A stretch of 41,102 nt of DNA from an uncultured Ruminococcus sp. (GCA_905235715.1 CAJONB010000003.1:1-41102); one strand, 5' to 3'; shown: positions 25,009 to 33,823, numbered from the stretch's first letter. Notes: generated by a model from the sequence alone, not told the origin. Numbers and translations are program-made.

Positions 25009-25743
25009 ATGGCTTTCACATACATCTTCAAAAGAATCGAGAAAAAATATATGCTTACGCAGGAGCAGTACGAATACATCCTCGACAAAATCGCTCCGCA
25101 TACACATCCCGACCGCTTCGGCGAGACCGTCATCCGCAACATCTACTTCGACAACACCGACGACGAGCTGATTGAAACCTCGCTGAAAAAGCCGGTCTAC
25201 AAGGAAAAGCTCAGACTCCGCTCCTACGGGATCCCCGAGGCGGACAGCAACGTATTCTTTGAAATCAAGAAGAAGTACAAGGGCGTTGTTTACAAGCGCA
25301 GAATCTCGATGACCCGCGACACGGCGTACCGCTACATCGAAACAGGAGAGCTTCCCGAGGATTTGGTCGGCAACATCCCCGTCGAAATCGACTACATGAT
25401 TCGCCGCTACCGCCTTTTCCCCAAGGCGTTCATCAGCTACAAGCGTCTGGCGCTCGTCGGCGACACCGACCCCGAGCTGAGAATCACCTTTGACAGCGAG
25501 ATTACCTCCCGCTACAACGACGTCCGTCTGGAGAGCGACGCTCCCGGCGAACAGCTCCTCCCCGAAAACACCCACCTGATGGAGATCAAAATCCCCGGCG
25601 CTATGCCGCTCTGGCTCGCACACGTTCTCTCCGAGAAGAGCATCTATCCGCAGAGCTTCTCAAAATTCGGCACCGCGCACATCCGCAGAAAACAACAGTT
25701 CCTTTACAACCGCCCCCAATATAAAAAAGCGGCGAGCTTTTGA
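25009..25743 (+). CDS. VTC-domain polyphosphate polymerase-like protein
   Basis: 244 residues, a single VTC domain. The fold is a tunnel of antiparallel strands lined by basic residues, visible here as KRIEKKYML (about 7-15), RNIYFDN, YKEKLRLRSYG (about 65-75), FEIKKKYKGVVYKRR (about 84-98) and the C-terminal LMEIKIPG with SKFGTAH. In yeast Vtc4 this domain makes polyphosphate from ATP; bacterial members are found with DUF4956 and CotH genes as here. No membrane segment is visible, so it is probably cytoplasmic. AAAGGAGA precedes the ATG. It is followed by the DUF4956 gene 96 bases on. Confidence 0.9.
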   Translation: MAFTYIFKRIEKKYMLTQEQYEYILDKIAPHTHPDRFGETVIRNIYFDNTDDELIETSLKKPVYKEKLRLRSYGIPEADSNVFFEIKKKYKGVVYKRRISMTRDTAYRYIETGELPEDLVGNIPVEIDYMIRRYRLFPKAFISYKRLALVGDTDPELRITFDSEITSRYNDVRLESDAPGEQLLPENTHLMEIKIPGAMPLWLAHVLSEKSIYPQSFSKFGTAHIRRKQQFLYNRPQYKKAASF

Positions 25744-25839
25744 AGGAACCGCCGGCAGACAAAACCCATTATCGCCGGTTATAAAAACTACCGACTGACA
25801 AAATAAAGAAATACACTTTCCCATAGGAGGATGAACAGC

Positions 25840-26505
25840 ATGACATTCAATTCAATTTTCACAGGTGACAGTATCACTCTGGTACAGGGTCTGATTACCG
25901 CGGGCACAGCGCTCGGTCTGGGACTGATTTCAGCCCTGGTATATATGTACAAGAGCTATTGCTCCAAAAGCTTCGCGGTAACGCTGACGATTATCCCCGC
26001 GATAGTCGCGATGCTCATTATGATGGTCAACGGTCTTACGGCAGGCGCGGGAATCGCGGTGCTCGGCGTATTCTCACTGGTGCGCTTCCGTTCACAGCCC
26101 GGCTCGTCACGCGAGCTGCTTGCGATTATGCTCAGCATGGCAATCGGTCTTGCCTGCGGCGGCGGTTACGTCACCTTCGCGGTATTCGCGGCGATTATCG
26201 TCTGGATTGCATGGCTCATCCTCTTCTCCACCCCGTTCGGCAGCACCGCCAAAAAAGAGCTGAAAATCGACATCCCCGAAAACCTCGACTACGACGGCTT
26301 GTTCGACGATATCTTCGCCGAGTTCACCACCCGTCAGGAGCTTGTCGCCGTCAAAACCGTCCAGATGGGCAGCGTCTACGAGCTGAGATACCATGTCACC
26401 TTCAAGCGTGACAAAAATGAGAAAGAATTTCTCGACGCGCTCAGAGCACGCAACGGCAACCTGCCCCTGCAGGTCGGCAGAGTATCCACTGATACCGAGC
26501 TGTAA
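25840..26505 (+). CDS. DUF4956 membrane protein
   Basis: 221 residues from the ATG at 25840; AGGAGG at 25825-25830 abuts an earlier ATG at 25831, and the later one has the proper 9-base spacing. Three to four hydrophobic helices (about residues 14-35, 45-70, 92-125) surround the conserved GVFSLVRFRSQPGSSREL loop, followed by a cytoplasmic ferredoxin-like domain (about 140-220). The family is regularly next to VTC-domain and CotH genes; a role in polyphosphate or surface phosphorylation is suspected only from that context. Same operon as the VTC gene. Confidence 0.9.
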   Translation: MTFNSIFTGDSITLVQGLITAGTALGLGLISALVYMYKSYCSKSFAVTLTIIPAIVAMLIMMVNGLTAGAGIAVLGVFSLVRFRSQPGSSRELLAIMLSMAIGLACGGGYVTFAVFAAIIVWIAWLILFSTPFGSTAKKELKIDIPENLDYDGLFDDIFAEFTTRQELVAVKTVQMGSVYELRYHVTFKRDKNEKEFLDALRARNGNLPLQVGRVSTDTEL

Positions 26506-26512
26506 AATTTGA

Positions 26513-26650
26513 TACTAATAGATGTCAGCGGAAAATTTCGCAGAGCAAGGCGGACGACGCAGGCATACTGACGTATGCCAAGAAATCCAACACAGCTATG
26601 CGGAATTTAACGCGACAGATAATAAAGGTTTTTATTTAGGATTAGTATGA
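26513..26650. repeat. MITE-like element with imperfect terminal inverted repeats
   Basis: The ends read ATACTAAT (left) and, on the other strand, ATACTAAT (right). Inside are imperfectly paired arms (ATAGATGTCAGCGGAAAATT near 26520 against TTATCTGTCGCGTTAAATTC read from the right end) and a central perfect hairpin GGCATAC-TGAC-GTATGCC (about 26570-26587). It does not code for a protein. It lies between the DUF4956 gene and its terminator. Confidence 0.65.
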
Positions 26651-26681
26651 GTACTTCTTCATTTTTAATGCTCCTTATAAG

Positions 26682-26713
26682 GAAACGCACTTGGATTTCT
26701 CCAAGTGCGTTTC
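26682..26713. terminator. Bidirectional terminator between DUF4956 and CotH genes
   Basis: 14-bp perfect stem GAAACGCACTTGGA (26682-26695), loop TTTC, TCCAAGTGCGTTTC (26700-26713). Short T-rich tails occur on both strands. Confidence 0.75.
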
Positions 26714-26722
26714 TGCTTTATG

Positions 26723-28210
26723 TTACGGTTTTGGCTTTCCGATACCGGTATCGGAAAGTCCGTTAACAAGATAGAGTCGGATTGCGGTCGCGTCGAGAAT
26801 GGTCACTTCCCCGTCGCCGTCTGTGTCTGCGACAGCCTCGATATATTTCTGCACCGGCAGCAGCGCCAACACGCGCTGAATCACGGTCGCGTCGAGTACG
26901 GTGACATCGCCGTCGCCGTCCGCGTCTCCGAAAATACACGGCGTATCATCCCCGATAAAGGTACTTTTCAGCCACGCCGCACGCCCGGCGCACCAGCTTT
27001 TGAAATAATCGAGATTTTCCCGATAGGTGGAATCGGGCATTCTGTTAAAATTCTTATAGTAGACGATCCGCCACTTCGCGTCGGTAAAGTTCCTGTCAAT
27101 CGCGGCTCGGTAGGTCTGATAAAGCGTATCTATCACCCCGCCCTGCGCGCCGATGCTGTCGAGGTAATCGCGGTGGTCGAGGTACACCCCGCGCACCTCG
27201 TCAAAAAACCAGCGATACCCGCACAGCCATTGATACAGGTGCTTTGTGTTACAGTAAAATCCATCGGTCTTTTGGGCGGCGGCGTAATTAACGGAAGCTT
27301 CCGCGTCTTCATTACCCATCGACAGGTCGTAGTCCCACGCGGGACCCGCATAAAGCTTACCGCCCTTGTAATAGAAAAATACCGAGCTGTAGTCAAAATC
27401 GACAGGCTTGATAAACTCGTTGAGAAGATAATACTTTGCGAAGGATGCCACGTCGATTTTTTGCTCAATCTCTTCGCGGCTGCCGGATTTCAGCGTTTCG
27501 ATAATGTCATCCATCGTGCCCTGAATATAGGCGAGCTGTTCCCCGGTCGGCTCCTCCGGCTCGTTGCAGACAAAGCGGATACCGTTCGTCCTGAAATAGG
27601 TTGCGCCCTCTTCGACGCGGTTATATTCGCGCTCGATCAGAAAGTCGTTCATGCCGCCGTTGCTTTCGATATCAATATCGACGCGGGTGCTGCCCTCCTG
27701 TACCGGCTCAATCAGATGATAACAGCCGCGGAAGCTGCCGTCCATCCAGACCTCGACAATCCGCTGTTCGGAGGTGTAGTCAAGCCCCAGCTCGGCAGCG
27801 ATACCGACGCCGACAAAATTCCTCAGCTGCGTCGAGTCAAAAGCGTTCGCAAGCAGCGCCCATTTTTTCGCCTTGCCCATGCCGAGAACGTCGAGCTTCT
27901 TCGAAAACTTGACGGTATAGGGCTTTTTATTCAGGTTCGAGGTGCTGTTGCCCCGGATTTTCACCTGCGCCTCGCCGCTGATTTCGGTGCCGTCCGTATC
28001 CGTGACCGTAACGGCAGCGTCGGTATAGCCGTCCGCTTTTTTGAGCTGTAAGCCGTTGCCGTCAGACGTCACAATATGTACCTGCGGTACGTCAAGCGGT
28101 ACAGGAGCGACGGTATCCTCAGCAGACGCGGACAGCCCGCAGACGGAAAATGTCATCAAAATAAGACTGATACACAGAACGAAGGAGAGTGTTTTTTTCG
28201 TCTTGAACAC
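26723..28210 (-). CDS. CotH-kinase-domain secreted protein with C-terminal dockerin
   Basis: 495 residues. Start is GTG at 28210 (an in-frame stop lies one codon further upstream; the ribosome site is weak). Signal peptide about 1-30. The CotH domain has RGNST (86-90), KKPY (95-98), LRNFVG (129-134) and the metal-binding WDYDLSMGN (292-300), the residues typical of the atypical CotH kinases. A type I dockerin closes the protein: FGDADGDGDVTVLDATVIQR and ADTDGDGEVTILDATAIRL, both with complete calcium loops. I infer a surface protein held by a cohesin scaffold. It converges with the VTC-DUF4956 pair, its usual companions, although on the opposite strand. Phosphorylation targets unknown. Confidence 0.92.
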   Translation of the reverse strand: MFKTKKTLSFVLCISLILMTFSVCGLSASAEDTVAPVPLDVPQVHIVTSDGNGLQLKKADGYTDAAVTVTDTDGTEISGEAQVKIRGNSTSNLNKKPYTVKFSKKLDVLGMGKAKKWALLANAFDSTQLRNFVGVGIAAELGLDYTSEQRIVEVWMDGSFRGCYHLIEPVQEGSTRVDIDIESNGGMNDFLIEREYNRVEEGATYFRTNGIRFVCNEPEEPTGEQLAYIQGTMDDIIETLKSGSREEIEQKIDVASFAKYYLLNEFIKPVDFDYSSVFFYYKGGKLYAGPAWDYDLSMGNEDAEASVNYAAAQKTDGFYCNTKHLYQWLCGYRWFFDEVRGVYLDHRDYLDSIGAQGGVIDTLYQTYRAAIDRNFTDAKWRIVYYKNFNRMPDSTYRENLDYFKSWCAGRAAWLKSTFIGDDTPCIFGDADGDGDVTVLDATVIQRVLALLPVQKYIEAVADTDGDGEVTILDATAIRLYLVNGLSDTGIGKPKP

Positions 28211-28291
28211 CTCTTATCATCATACTGCTTTCATCTTACCTTTGATCCGGCGGAATGTAAACCTTTACGACAAATTCGTAATATCCGTTGC

Positions 28292-28321
28292 AAAAAAGTA
28301 ACCCGTCCGTAGGGACGGGTT
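28292..28321 (-). terminator. Terminator of fba
   Basis: Minus strand: AACCCGTCC (28313-28321), loop CTAC, GGACGGGTT (28300-28308), then ACTTTTTTG. Confidence 0.9.
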
Positions 28322-28349
28322 AACAAATCCTGTAAAATTCAGCGGCTGC

Positions 28350-29216
28350 TTACGCCTTGCCGACAGAGCCGAAGATCTCCATCTTCTCTTTTACCTTGGC
28401 TTTGATTGCCTCGGTACCGGGAGCGAGGAGCTTTCTGGGGTCGAAGCCCTTGCCCTTGAGATCCTTGCCTTCTTCGATATACCGGCGGGTCGCCTCGGCA
28501 AAGACGAGCTGGCACTCGGTGTTGACGTTGATTTTGGAAACGCCGAGGGAGATCGCCTTCTTGATCATATCGTCCGGGATACCTGTACCGCCGTGGAGTA
28601 CGAGAGGCATAGCGCCTGTCTTTTCCTGAATCGCAGCAAGCGTCTCAAAGGACAGACCCGGCCAGTTCTCGGGATAGACGCCGTGGATGTTGCCGATACC
28701 GGCAGCAAGCATGGTAACGCCGAGGTCGGCAATCATCTTGCACTCATCGGGATCGGCACATTCGCCCATACCGACAACGCCGTCTTCCTCGCCGCCGATA
28801 GCGCCGACCTCTGCCTCAAGGGAAAGGTTGAGGTCGTTACAAATGTTGACCAGCTCTTTTGTCTTTTCAAAGTTCTCCTCAATCGGATAGTGAGAGCCGT
28901 CGAACATGATGGACGAGAAGCCCGCCTCGATACACTTCTTCGCGCCCTCGTAGGAACCGTGGTCGAGATGGAGAGCAACCGGAACGGTGATATTCAGCTC
29001 TTCAATCATACCCTTAACCATGCCGACAACGGTCTTATAGCCGCACATATACTTGCCGGCGCCCTCGGAAACGCCGAGGATAACCGGGGACTGAAGCTCC
29101 TGAGCAGTCAGCAGAATCGCCTTTGTCCACTCAAGGTTGTTGATGTTGAATTGACCGACTGCATAGTGGCCGGCCTTTGCCTTTGTCAGCATTTCTTTCG
29201 CATTAACTAATGGCAT
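28350..29216 (-). CDS. fba: Class II fructose-bisphosphate aldolase
   Basis: 288 residues. Zn-dependent aldolase splitting fructose 1,6-bisphosphate to dihydroxyacetone phosphate and glyceraldehyde 3-phosphate. Catalytic Asp and first zinc His in LHLDHGSYE (about 80-88), further ligands in GIGNIHGVYP and VLHGGTGIP (about 207-215), and the phosphate-binding NVNTE near 230. The length and sequence style also fit tagatose-bisphosphate aldolase (KbaY/GatY); the glycolytic role is the default. GGAGG precedes the ATG. Own promoter at 29269-29297 and terminator. Confidence 0.94.
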   Translation of the reverse strand: MPLVNAKEMLTKAKAGHYAVGQFNINNLEWTKAILLTAQELQSPVILGVSEGAGKYMCGYKTVVGMVKGMIEELNITVPVALHLDHGSYEGAKKCIEAGFSSIMFDGSHYPIEENFEKTKELVNICNDLNLSLEAEVGAIGGEEDGVVGMGECADPDECKMIADLGVTMLAAGIGNIHGVYPENWPGLSFETLAAIQEKTGAMPLVLHGGTGIPDDMIKKAISLGVSKINVNTECQLVFAEATRRYIEEGKDLKGKGFDPRKLLAPGTEAIKAKVKEKMEIFGSVGKA

Positions 29217-29260
29217 AATGAATCCTCCTTAAATAAAATTCAAATGAAAATTTGATTCAT

Positions 29261-29297
29261 CCGCTTACATTATAGCATTGAATCGAAGCGGACGCAA
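29261..29297 (-). promoter_or_regulatory. Promoter of fba with flanking inverted repeat
   Basis: Minus strand: TTGCGT (29292-29297), 17-base spacer, TATAAT (29269-29274). CCGCTT at 29261-29266 and AAGCGG at 29286-29291 form an inverted repeat around the -10 box, a plausible operator arrangement. Confidence 0.7.
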
Positions 29298-29394
29298 TAC
29301 GTAAAAAGAAAATAAAGTCAGAAATCAAAGGATTATTTTGCTTGCTAAATGCCCCTTTTCGTATTATAATGTTATAGAATAGGCTTCTTTTGGA

Positions 29395-29580
29395 AAAGGG
29401 CGCCTACTGGCGGCTACTAAAAATGCCCTCCCTGCGAAGGAAGGGTGGCACAACGTGCCGGGAGGGTTCAGCAGGGCTTTGATGTGATTCTGCACAATCG
29501 TCTTTCTGCCGCCTCGCAATAGGACCCCTCAGTCGACATCCGTCGACAGCTCCCTTTGTCAAAGGGAGCCTATAGACCGC
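29395..29580. repeat. Pair of intergenic repeats of a type common in gut Firmicutes
   Basis: First part: CCCTCCCTGCGAAGGAAGGG ... GTGGCACAACGTGCCGGGAGGG (about 29430-29467), able to fold on itself. Second part: CCCCTCAGTCGACATCCGTC at 29525 on, with GTCGAC-ATCC-GTCGAC and CTCCCTTTGTCAAAGGGAG hairpins to about 29570. I recognise the CCCTCAGTC...GACAGCTCCC pattern from Clostridia intergenic repeats in general. No protein is encoded. Confidence 0.65.
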
Positions 29581-29616
29581 TGATCATCAATAATTATTAT
29601 TCAAGGAGGAACTACC

Positions 29617-29958
29617 ATGCCTTTTATCAACGCAAAATTTTCCGGCGCCGTCAGCCCCGAAAAGGAGCTTGAGCTGAAATCCGCCCTCGGCGAAGCGATC
29701 ACCCTGCTGGGCAAGCCCGAGCGTTACCTGATGGTTCAGATTCAGGATAACTGCCGTCTGTACTTCGGCGGCAAAAACGACAAGCCGATGGCGTTCTTTG
29801 ACGTTGCGCTTCTGCACTCTGCGCCGCGCGCGTCCTACGAAAGCCTCACCAAACGCCTGTGTGAAATCTCCAAGGAATGTATGGGCGTTGACGGCGAACA
29901 GGTCTACGTCAAATTTGAAGAAACCGAAAGCTGGGGCTATGACAGCTTCATGTTCTGA
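29617..29958 (+). CDS. MIF-like tautomerase family protein
   Basis: 113 residues, the length of macrophage migration inhibitory factor. It starts MPFINAKFSG: after Met removal Pro-1 would be the catalytic base, as in MIF and phenylpyruvate/dopachrome tautomerases. Conserved features include PERYLMVQIQDN (about 34-45) and a C-terminal VYVKFEETESWGYDSFMF. It should form a cytosolic trimer. Physiological substrate in bacteria unclear. AAGGAGG precedes the ATG. Confidence 0.93.
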   Translation: MPFINAKFSGAVSPEKELELKSALGEAITLLGKPERYLMVQIQDNCRLYFGGKNDKPMAFFDVALLHSAPRASYESLTKRLCEISKECMGVDGEQVYVKFEETESWGYDSFMF

Positions 29959-30031
29959 TGAACGGAGCATATTTCCGTCCCCGGCAAGCAACACGTAAAG
30001 CCTGTATCAACAGAGCAAGAAAGGAACACCC

Positions 30032-30448
30032 ATGAAAAGCTATCGCAAGGAGCTGTGGTTCAATGTGCCGCAGCGCAGAAAAATCATCAATATCACCCGC
30101 GAGGTGCAGGATGCAATCGACGAAAGCGGTATCAAGGAAGGGCTGGTGCTGGTCAATGCAATGAACATCACCGCGTCCGTTTTCATCAACGACGACGAGC
30201 CGGGGCTTCATCAGGACTACGAAAACTGGCTCGAAAAGCTCGCCCCCGAAAAGCCGTACAGTCAGTACAACCACAACGGCTTTGAGGACAACGCCGACGC
30301 GCATCTCAAGCGCACCGTCATGGGGCGCGAGGTCGTCTGCGCGATTACCGGCGGCGCTTTGGACTTCGGCACATGGGAGCAGATTTTCTACTATGAGCTG
30401 GACGGAAAACGCCGCAAGCACGCCCTGATTAAAATTATCGGGGAATAA
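30032..30448 (+). CDS. yjbQ: YjbQ / UPF0047 family protein
   Basis: 138 residues, single beta-rich domain. Conserved elements: [20 protein letters not shown] (about 30-50), a His-rich patch ([29 protein letters not shown]) and the C-terminal [16 protein letters not shown]. The family has a metal-like His cluster and reported weak thiamine-phosphate synthase activity; its main function is not settled. GAAAGGA upstream. It is 73 bases after the MIF-like gene, possibly the same transcript. Confidence 0.92.
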   Translation: MKSYRKELWFNVPQRRKIINITREVQDAIDESGIKEGLVLVNAMNITASVFINDDEPGLHQDYENWLEKLAPEKPYSQYNHNGFEDNADAHLKRTVMGREVVCAITGGALDFGTWEQIFYYELDGKRRKHALIKIIGE

Positions 30449-30465
30449 CCGCCGGCGCGTTATTT

Positions 30466-30486
30466 AGAGGGAGAAAAACGCCCTCT
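30466..30486 (+). terminator. Hairpin between yjbQ and ddl
   Basis: AGAGGG (30466-30471), 9-base loop, CCCTCT (30481-30486), then TGTA. Weak: no T-run. It may act on translation rather than termination. Confidence 0.4.
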
Positions 30487-30512
30487 TGTACTAATATCCG
30501 GGAGGAATGTAT

Positions 30513-31562
30513 ATGAAAATAGTTGTACTTGCCGGAGGAATCTCCTCCGAGCGCGACGTATCAATTTTATCAGGCTCTAAAATTGCCGCAGCGCTCCGTA
30601 CCAAGGGACACAAGGTCGTGACAATCGACCCCTACATGGGCTATGAACAGCCGCTCGACGACGTTGAAAGCCTGTTTGAAAATAACTATGATTTTACACA
30701 GAATGCCGTCATCAAAAAGGAAGCGCCCGATATCGAGGCGGTCAAAAAGACCCGCAAAAATCAAAACAGCGTCTACTTCGGCGACCACGTACTTGATATC
30801 TGCCGCGCGGCGGATATCACCTTTCTCGGTCTGCACGGCGGCGAGGGCGAGGACGGTACCGTTCAGGCGGCGCTGCGGCTCAACGGCATCAAATACACCG
30901 GCTCCGATATGCTCGGCGCGGCAATCGCGATGCACAAGGGCGTGACAAAGGGCATCTTCCTCAACTCCAACGTCCCCACTCCGAAGAGCCGCCTGTACAA
31001 GCGCGAATTTGCCAACAGCAAATATCTCGACAGCTGGACGACCTACCCCTGCGTTGTCAAGCCCTGTTCGGCAGGCTCGTCGGTCGGTGTGCAGATTGTC
31101 GCCGACCGCGACGGACTGCTTGCGGCGCTGGCGGCGGCGTTCACCTATGACGACGACGTGCTGGTGGAGGAATACATCAAGGGCCGCGAATTCTCGGTCG
31201 GTATCTTAGGCGGCAAGGCGCTGCCTGTGATTGAGATTATCCCCAAGAACGGCTGGTATGATTACGAGAACAAATATCAGGAGGGCGCGACCGAAGAAGT
31301 CTGTCCCGCAAAGCTTGACCCGAAGATTGCCGAAAGAATGCAGCGCGAGGCGGAGCACGCCTTTGAGGTGCTGCGCATGAAAGCCTACGGACGCGTCGAT
31401 TTTCTGCTCGACAAAAACAACGACCTCTTCTGTCTGGAAGCGAACACCCTGCCCGGCATGACGCCGGTATCGCTGCTCCCGCAGGAAGCAAAGGCGGCAG
31501 GCATCGACTTCCCTACCCTGTGTGAGAAAATCATCGAGCTGTCATTAATAAAATACAGATAA
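30513..31562 (+). CDS. ddl: D-alanine--D-alanine ligase
   Basis: 349 residues, ATP-grasp fold. It makes the D-Ala-D-Ala dipeptide for peptidoglycan, the substrate of MurF encoded next. N-terminal VVLAGGISSERDVSILSG (about 4-21), the GLHGGEGEDGTVQ loop (about 110-122), PCVVKPCSAGSSVGV (about 181-195), and the metal-binding LEANTLPGMTP (about 310-320). The ATG at 30513 is used because GGAGG at 30501-30505 is 7 bases away; the ATG at 30507 is too close. Confidence 0.96.
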   Translation: MKIVVLAGGISSERDVSILSGSKIAAALRTKGHKVVTIDPYMGYEQPLDDVESLFENNYDFTQNAVIKKEAPDIEAVKKTRKNQNSVYFGDHVLDICRAADITFLGLHGGEGEDGTVQAALRLNGIKYTGSDMLGAAIAMHKGVTKGIFLNSNVPTPKSRLYKREFANSKYLDSWTTYPCVVKPCSAGSSVGVQIVADRDGLLAALAAAFTYDDDVLVEEYIKGREFSVGILGGKALPVIEIIPKNGWYDYENKYQEGATEEVCPAKLDPKIAERMQREAEHAFEVLRMKAYGRVDFLLDKNNDLFCLEANTLPGMTPVSLLPQEAKAAGIDFPTLCEKIIELSLIKYR

Positions 31563-31702
31563 CAAAATACAGATAACAGTGAACAGTGAACAGTTAACAG
31601 TGAAGGGCGGGCGCTGCCCGCACCCGATTCCTATATATTCCAAAACGCGTCAGCGTTTCCCTTAACTGTTATCTGTTATCTATTATCTGTTACCTGAATT
31701 TC
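31563..31702. repeat. Composite repeat: type 1 and type 2 hairpins between inverted heptad tracts
   Basis: Left tract CAGATAACAGTGAACAGTGA (7-base units); type 1 hairpin GCGGGC-GCT-GCCCGC (31607-31621); type 2 hairpin AAACGC-GTCA-GCGTTT (31643-31658); right tract CTGTTATCTGTTATCTATTA, the reverse complement of the left units. It is the only place where both hairpin types occur together. Confidence 0.85.
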
Positions 31703-31711
31703 GGAGGTTCT

Positions 31712-33058
31712 ATGAAACCGATTACTTTACGCGAGGTTGCTCAAGCGTGCGGCGGCACGCTCCACGGCGACCCGGATCTGCAAATCACATCCATCGTCAC
31801 CGACAGCCGCAAGGCAACAAGCGGCTCGCTGTTCGCTGCAATCAAGGGCGCGCGCGTCGACGGTCACCGCTTCATTCCCATGACGGTGGAGCAGGGCGCG
31901 GTATGCGTCTTATGCGAGGATATTCCCGGAGTCGATACCCCCTACATTCAGGTGGAATCCACCCTCACCGCGCTCAAGGGGATTGCCGAATACTACCGCT
32001 CGCTGTTCACAATTCCGTTCATCGGCGTGACGGGCAGCGTCGGCAAGACCTCGACCAAGGAGCTCATCAGCGCTGTCCTCAGTCAAAAGTATAATGTCCT
32101 CAAAACCGAGGGGAACTTCAACAATGAGCTGGGCGTTCCGCTGACGCTGTTCGGGCTGGAGGAAGCCCACGAAGCCGCCGTTATCGAAATGGGAATCTCG
32201 GACTTCGGCGAGATGACACGTCTGTCAAAAATGGTGCGCCCCGACATCAGCGTGATTACCACGATCGGCTACTGCCACCTCGAGAATCTCGGCGACCGTG
32301 ACGGCGTGCTGAAAGCCAAAACCGAGATGTTTACCTACCTGAGAGAAAACGGCAAAATCATCCTCTGCCACGACGACGATAAGCTCCGCACCGTCACGGA
32401 CTATAAGGGAATCAAGCCGGTTTTCTACGGCACCGACCCGTCCGACGAATACTATGCGGATAATATTGAGGAGCTGCTGCTTGACGGCGTGCGCTGTACG
32501 CTTCACCACGGCGGCAGCACAATCGACGTGACCATCCCCGCGATGGGGCGGCACAATGTGCTCAACGCCCTCTGTGCGATGGCGGTCGGCAAACAGCTCG
32601 GACTGAGTGACGAAGAAATCAAAGCGGGTATCGAGAGCTTTCAAAACGTCGGCTCGCGCAATCATATCATCCGCACCCGCGGCATGACGGTGATTGACGA
32701 CTGCTATAACGCGAACCCCACCTCGACCAAGGCGGGACTGAACACCCTGTCGAATTTCGACGGCAGGAGGGTCGCCCTGCTCGGCGATATGAAGGAGTTG
32801 GGCACGGATGAATTGGCGCTTCACCGCGAGGTCGGCGCGTATGCCAAGGAAAAGGGAATCGACCTGCTGATTGCGGTCGGCGAGCTGAGTAAAGAAACCG
32901 CCGAGGGCTTCGGCGCGGAAGCAGTATATTACGCGACCGTTGAGGAGTGTATCGCGGAGATTCCGAGCGTTCTCAAGGAGGGCGACGCGGTACTGGTCAA
33001 GGCGAGCCACAGTATGCACTTCGAGAAAATCGTCGAAGCATTACAAGGAGATTCATAA
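31712..33058 (+). CDS. murF: UDP-N-acetylmuramoyl-tripeptide--D-alanyl-D-alanine ligase MurF
   Basis: 448 residues. It adds D-Ala-D-Ala to the UDP-MurNAc-tripeptide in the cytoplasm. Mur ligase N-terminal domain (about 25-85), ATP-binding [12 protein letters not shown] (106-117), the central-domain [10 protein letters not shown] (about 154-163), [10 protein letters not shown] (about 329-338) and C-terminal domain [14 protein letters not shown] stands 6 bases before the ATG. It follows ddl across the repeat element. Its TAA stop overlaps the xth start as TAATG, so the two genes are translationally coupled. Confidence 0.97.
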   Translation: MKPITLREVAQACGGTLHGDPDLQITSIVTDSRKATSGSLFAAIKGARVDGHRFIPMTVEQGAVCVLCEDIPGVDTPYIQVESTLTALKGIAEYYRSLFTIPFIGVTGSVGKTSTKELISAVLSQKYNVLKTEGNFNNELGVPLTLFGLEEAHEAAVIEMGISDFGEMTRLSKMVRPDISVITTIGYCHLENLGDRDGVLKAKTEMFTYLRENGKIILCHDDDKLRTVTDYKGIKPVFYGTDPSDEYYADNIEELLLDGVRCTLHHGGSTIDVTIPAMGRHNVLNALCAMAVGKQLGLSDEEIKAGIESFQNVGSRNHIIRTRGMTVIDDCYNANPTSTKAGLNTLSNFDGRRVALLGDMKELGTDELALHREVGAYAKEKGIDLLIAVGELSKETAEGFGAEAVYYATVEECIAEIPSVLKEGDAVLVKASHSMHFEKIVEALQGDS

Positions 33059-33813
33059 TGAAATTTATTTCATGGAACGTCAACGGTCTGCGCGCCGTTG
33101 TCGGAAAAGGATTTAAGGATATTTTTACTGAACTGGACGCAGATTTCTTCTGCTTACAGGAAACGAAATTACAGGAGGGTCAGATCGACCTTTCCTTCAA
33201 CGGCTACGAAAGCTACTGGAACTACGCCGAGAAAAAGGGCTACTCCGGCACGGCGATATTTACGAAGCACACGCCGCTGTCCGTCAGCTACGGACTGGGC
33301 ATTGAGGAGCACGATCATGAGGGGCGCGTAATCACGCTGGAGTATGAGGACTTTTACCTCGTCACCGTCTACACCCCGAACTCACAGGACGGTCTGAGAC
33401 GGCTCGATTACCGTATGCAGTGGGAGGACGATTTCCTCGCCTACATAAAGTCTTTGGACGGGAAAAAGCCCGTTATCTACTGCGGCGACCTGAACGTCGC
33501 GCATCAGGAAATCGACCTGAAAAATCCGAAGTCGAACCGCAAGAACGCGGGCTTTACCGACGAGGAGCGCGGCAAGATGTCCGCCGTCCTCAGCTCGGGC
33601 TTCACCGACACATGGCGCAGCCGCAACCCCGATGCCGAGGGTGTGTACTCCTGGTGGAGCTACCGCTTTAACGCCCGCAAGAACAACGCGGGATGGCGCA
33701 TCGACTACTTTATCGTGTCCGACCGCATTACCGGCAAAATCACGGACGCAAAAATCCATACCGGAATCTTCGGCTCCGACCACTGTCCCGTCGAGCTGGA
33801 TGTAGAATTTTGA
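33058..33813 (+). CDS. xth: Exodeoxyribonuclease III
   Basis: 251 residues, endonuclease/exonuclease/phosphatase fold. It cuts abasic sites in DNA and removes 3' blocks in base excision repair. Motifs: [10 protein letters not shown] (4-13), FCLQETKLQ (Glu about 35), YCGDLNVAH (about 141-149), and the terminal [10 protein letters not shown] (Asp-His pair). The ATG at 33058 overlaps the murF stop by one base; AAGGAG lies 10 bases upstream. The longer open frame into murF is not the real start. Confidence 0.97.
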   Translation: MKFISWNVNGLRAVVGKGFKDIFTELDADFFCLQETKLQEGQIDLSFNGYESYWNYAEKKGYSGTAIFTKHTPLSVSYGLGIEEHDHEGRVITLEYEDFYLVTVYTPNSQDGLRRLDYRMQWEDDFLAYIKSLDGKKPVIYCGDLNVAHQEIDLKNPKSNRKNAGFTDEERGKMSAVLSSGFTDTWRSRNPDAEGVYSWWSYRFNARKNNAGWRIDYFIVSDRITGKITDAKIHTGIFGSDHCPVELDVEF

Positions 33814-33823
33814 GTAAATAATC

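Noticed and set aside
26705..28051. 448-codon open frame on the plus strand opposite the CotH gene
   Set aside because: No family resemblance, no ribosome site, and it starts inside the terminator. The minus frame encodes recognisable CotH and dockerin motifs.
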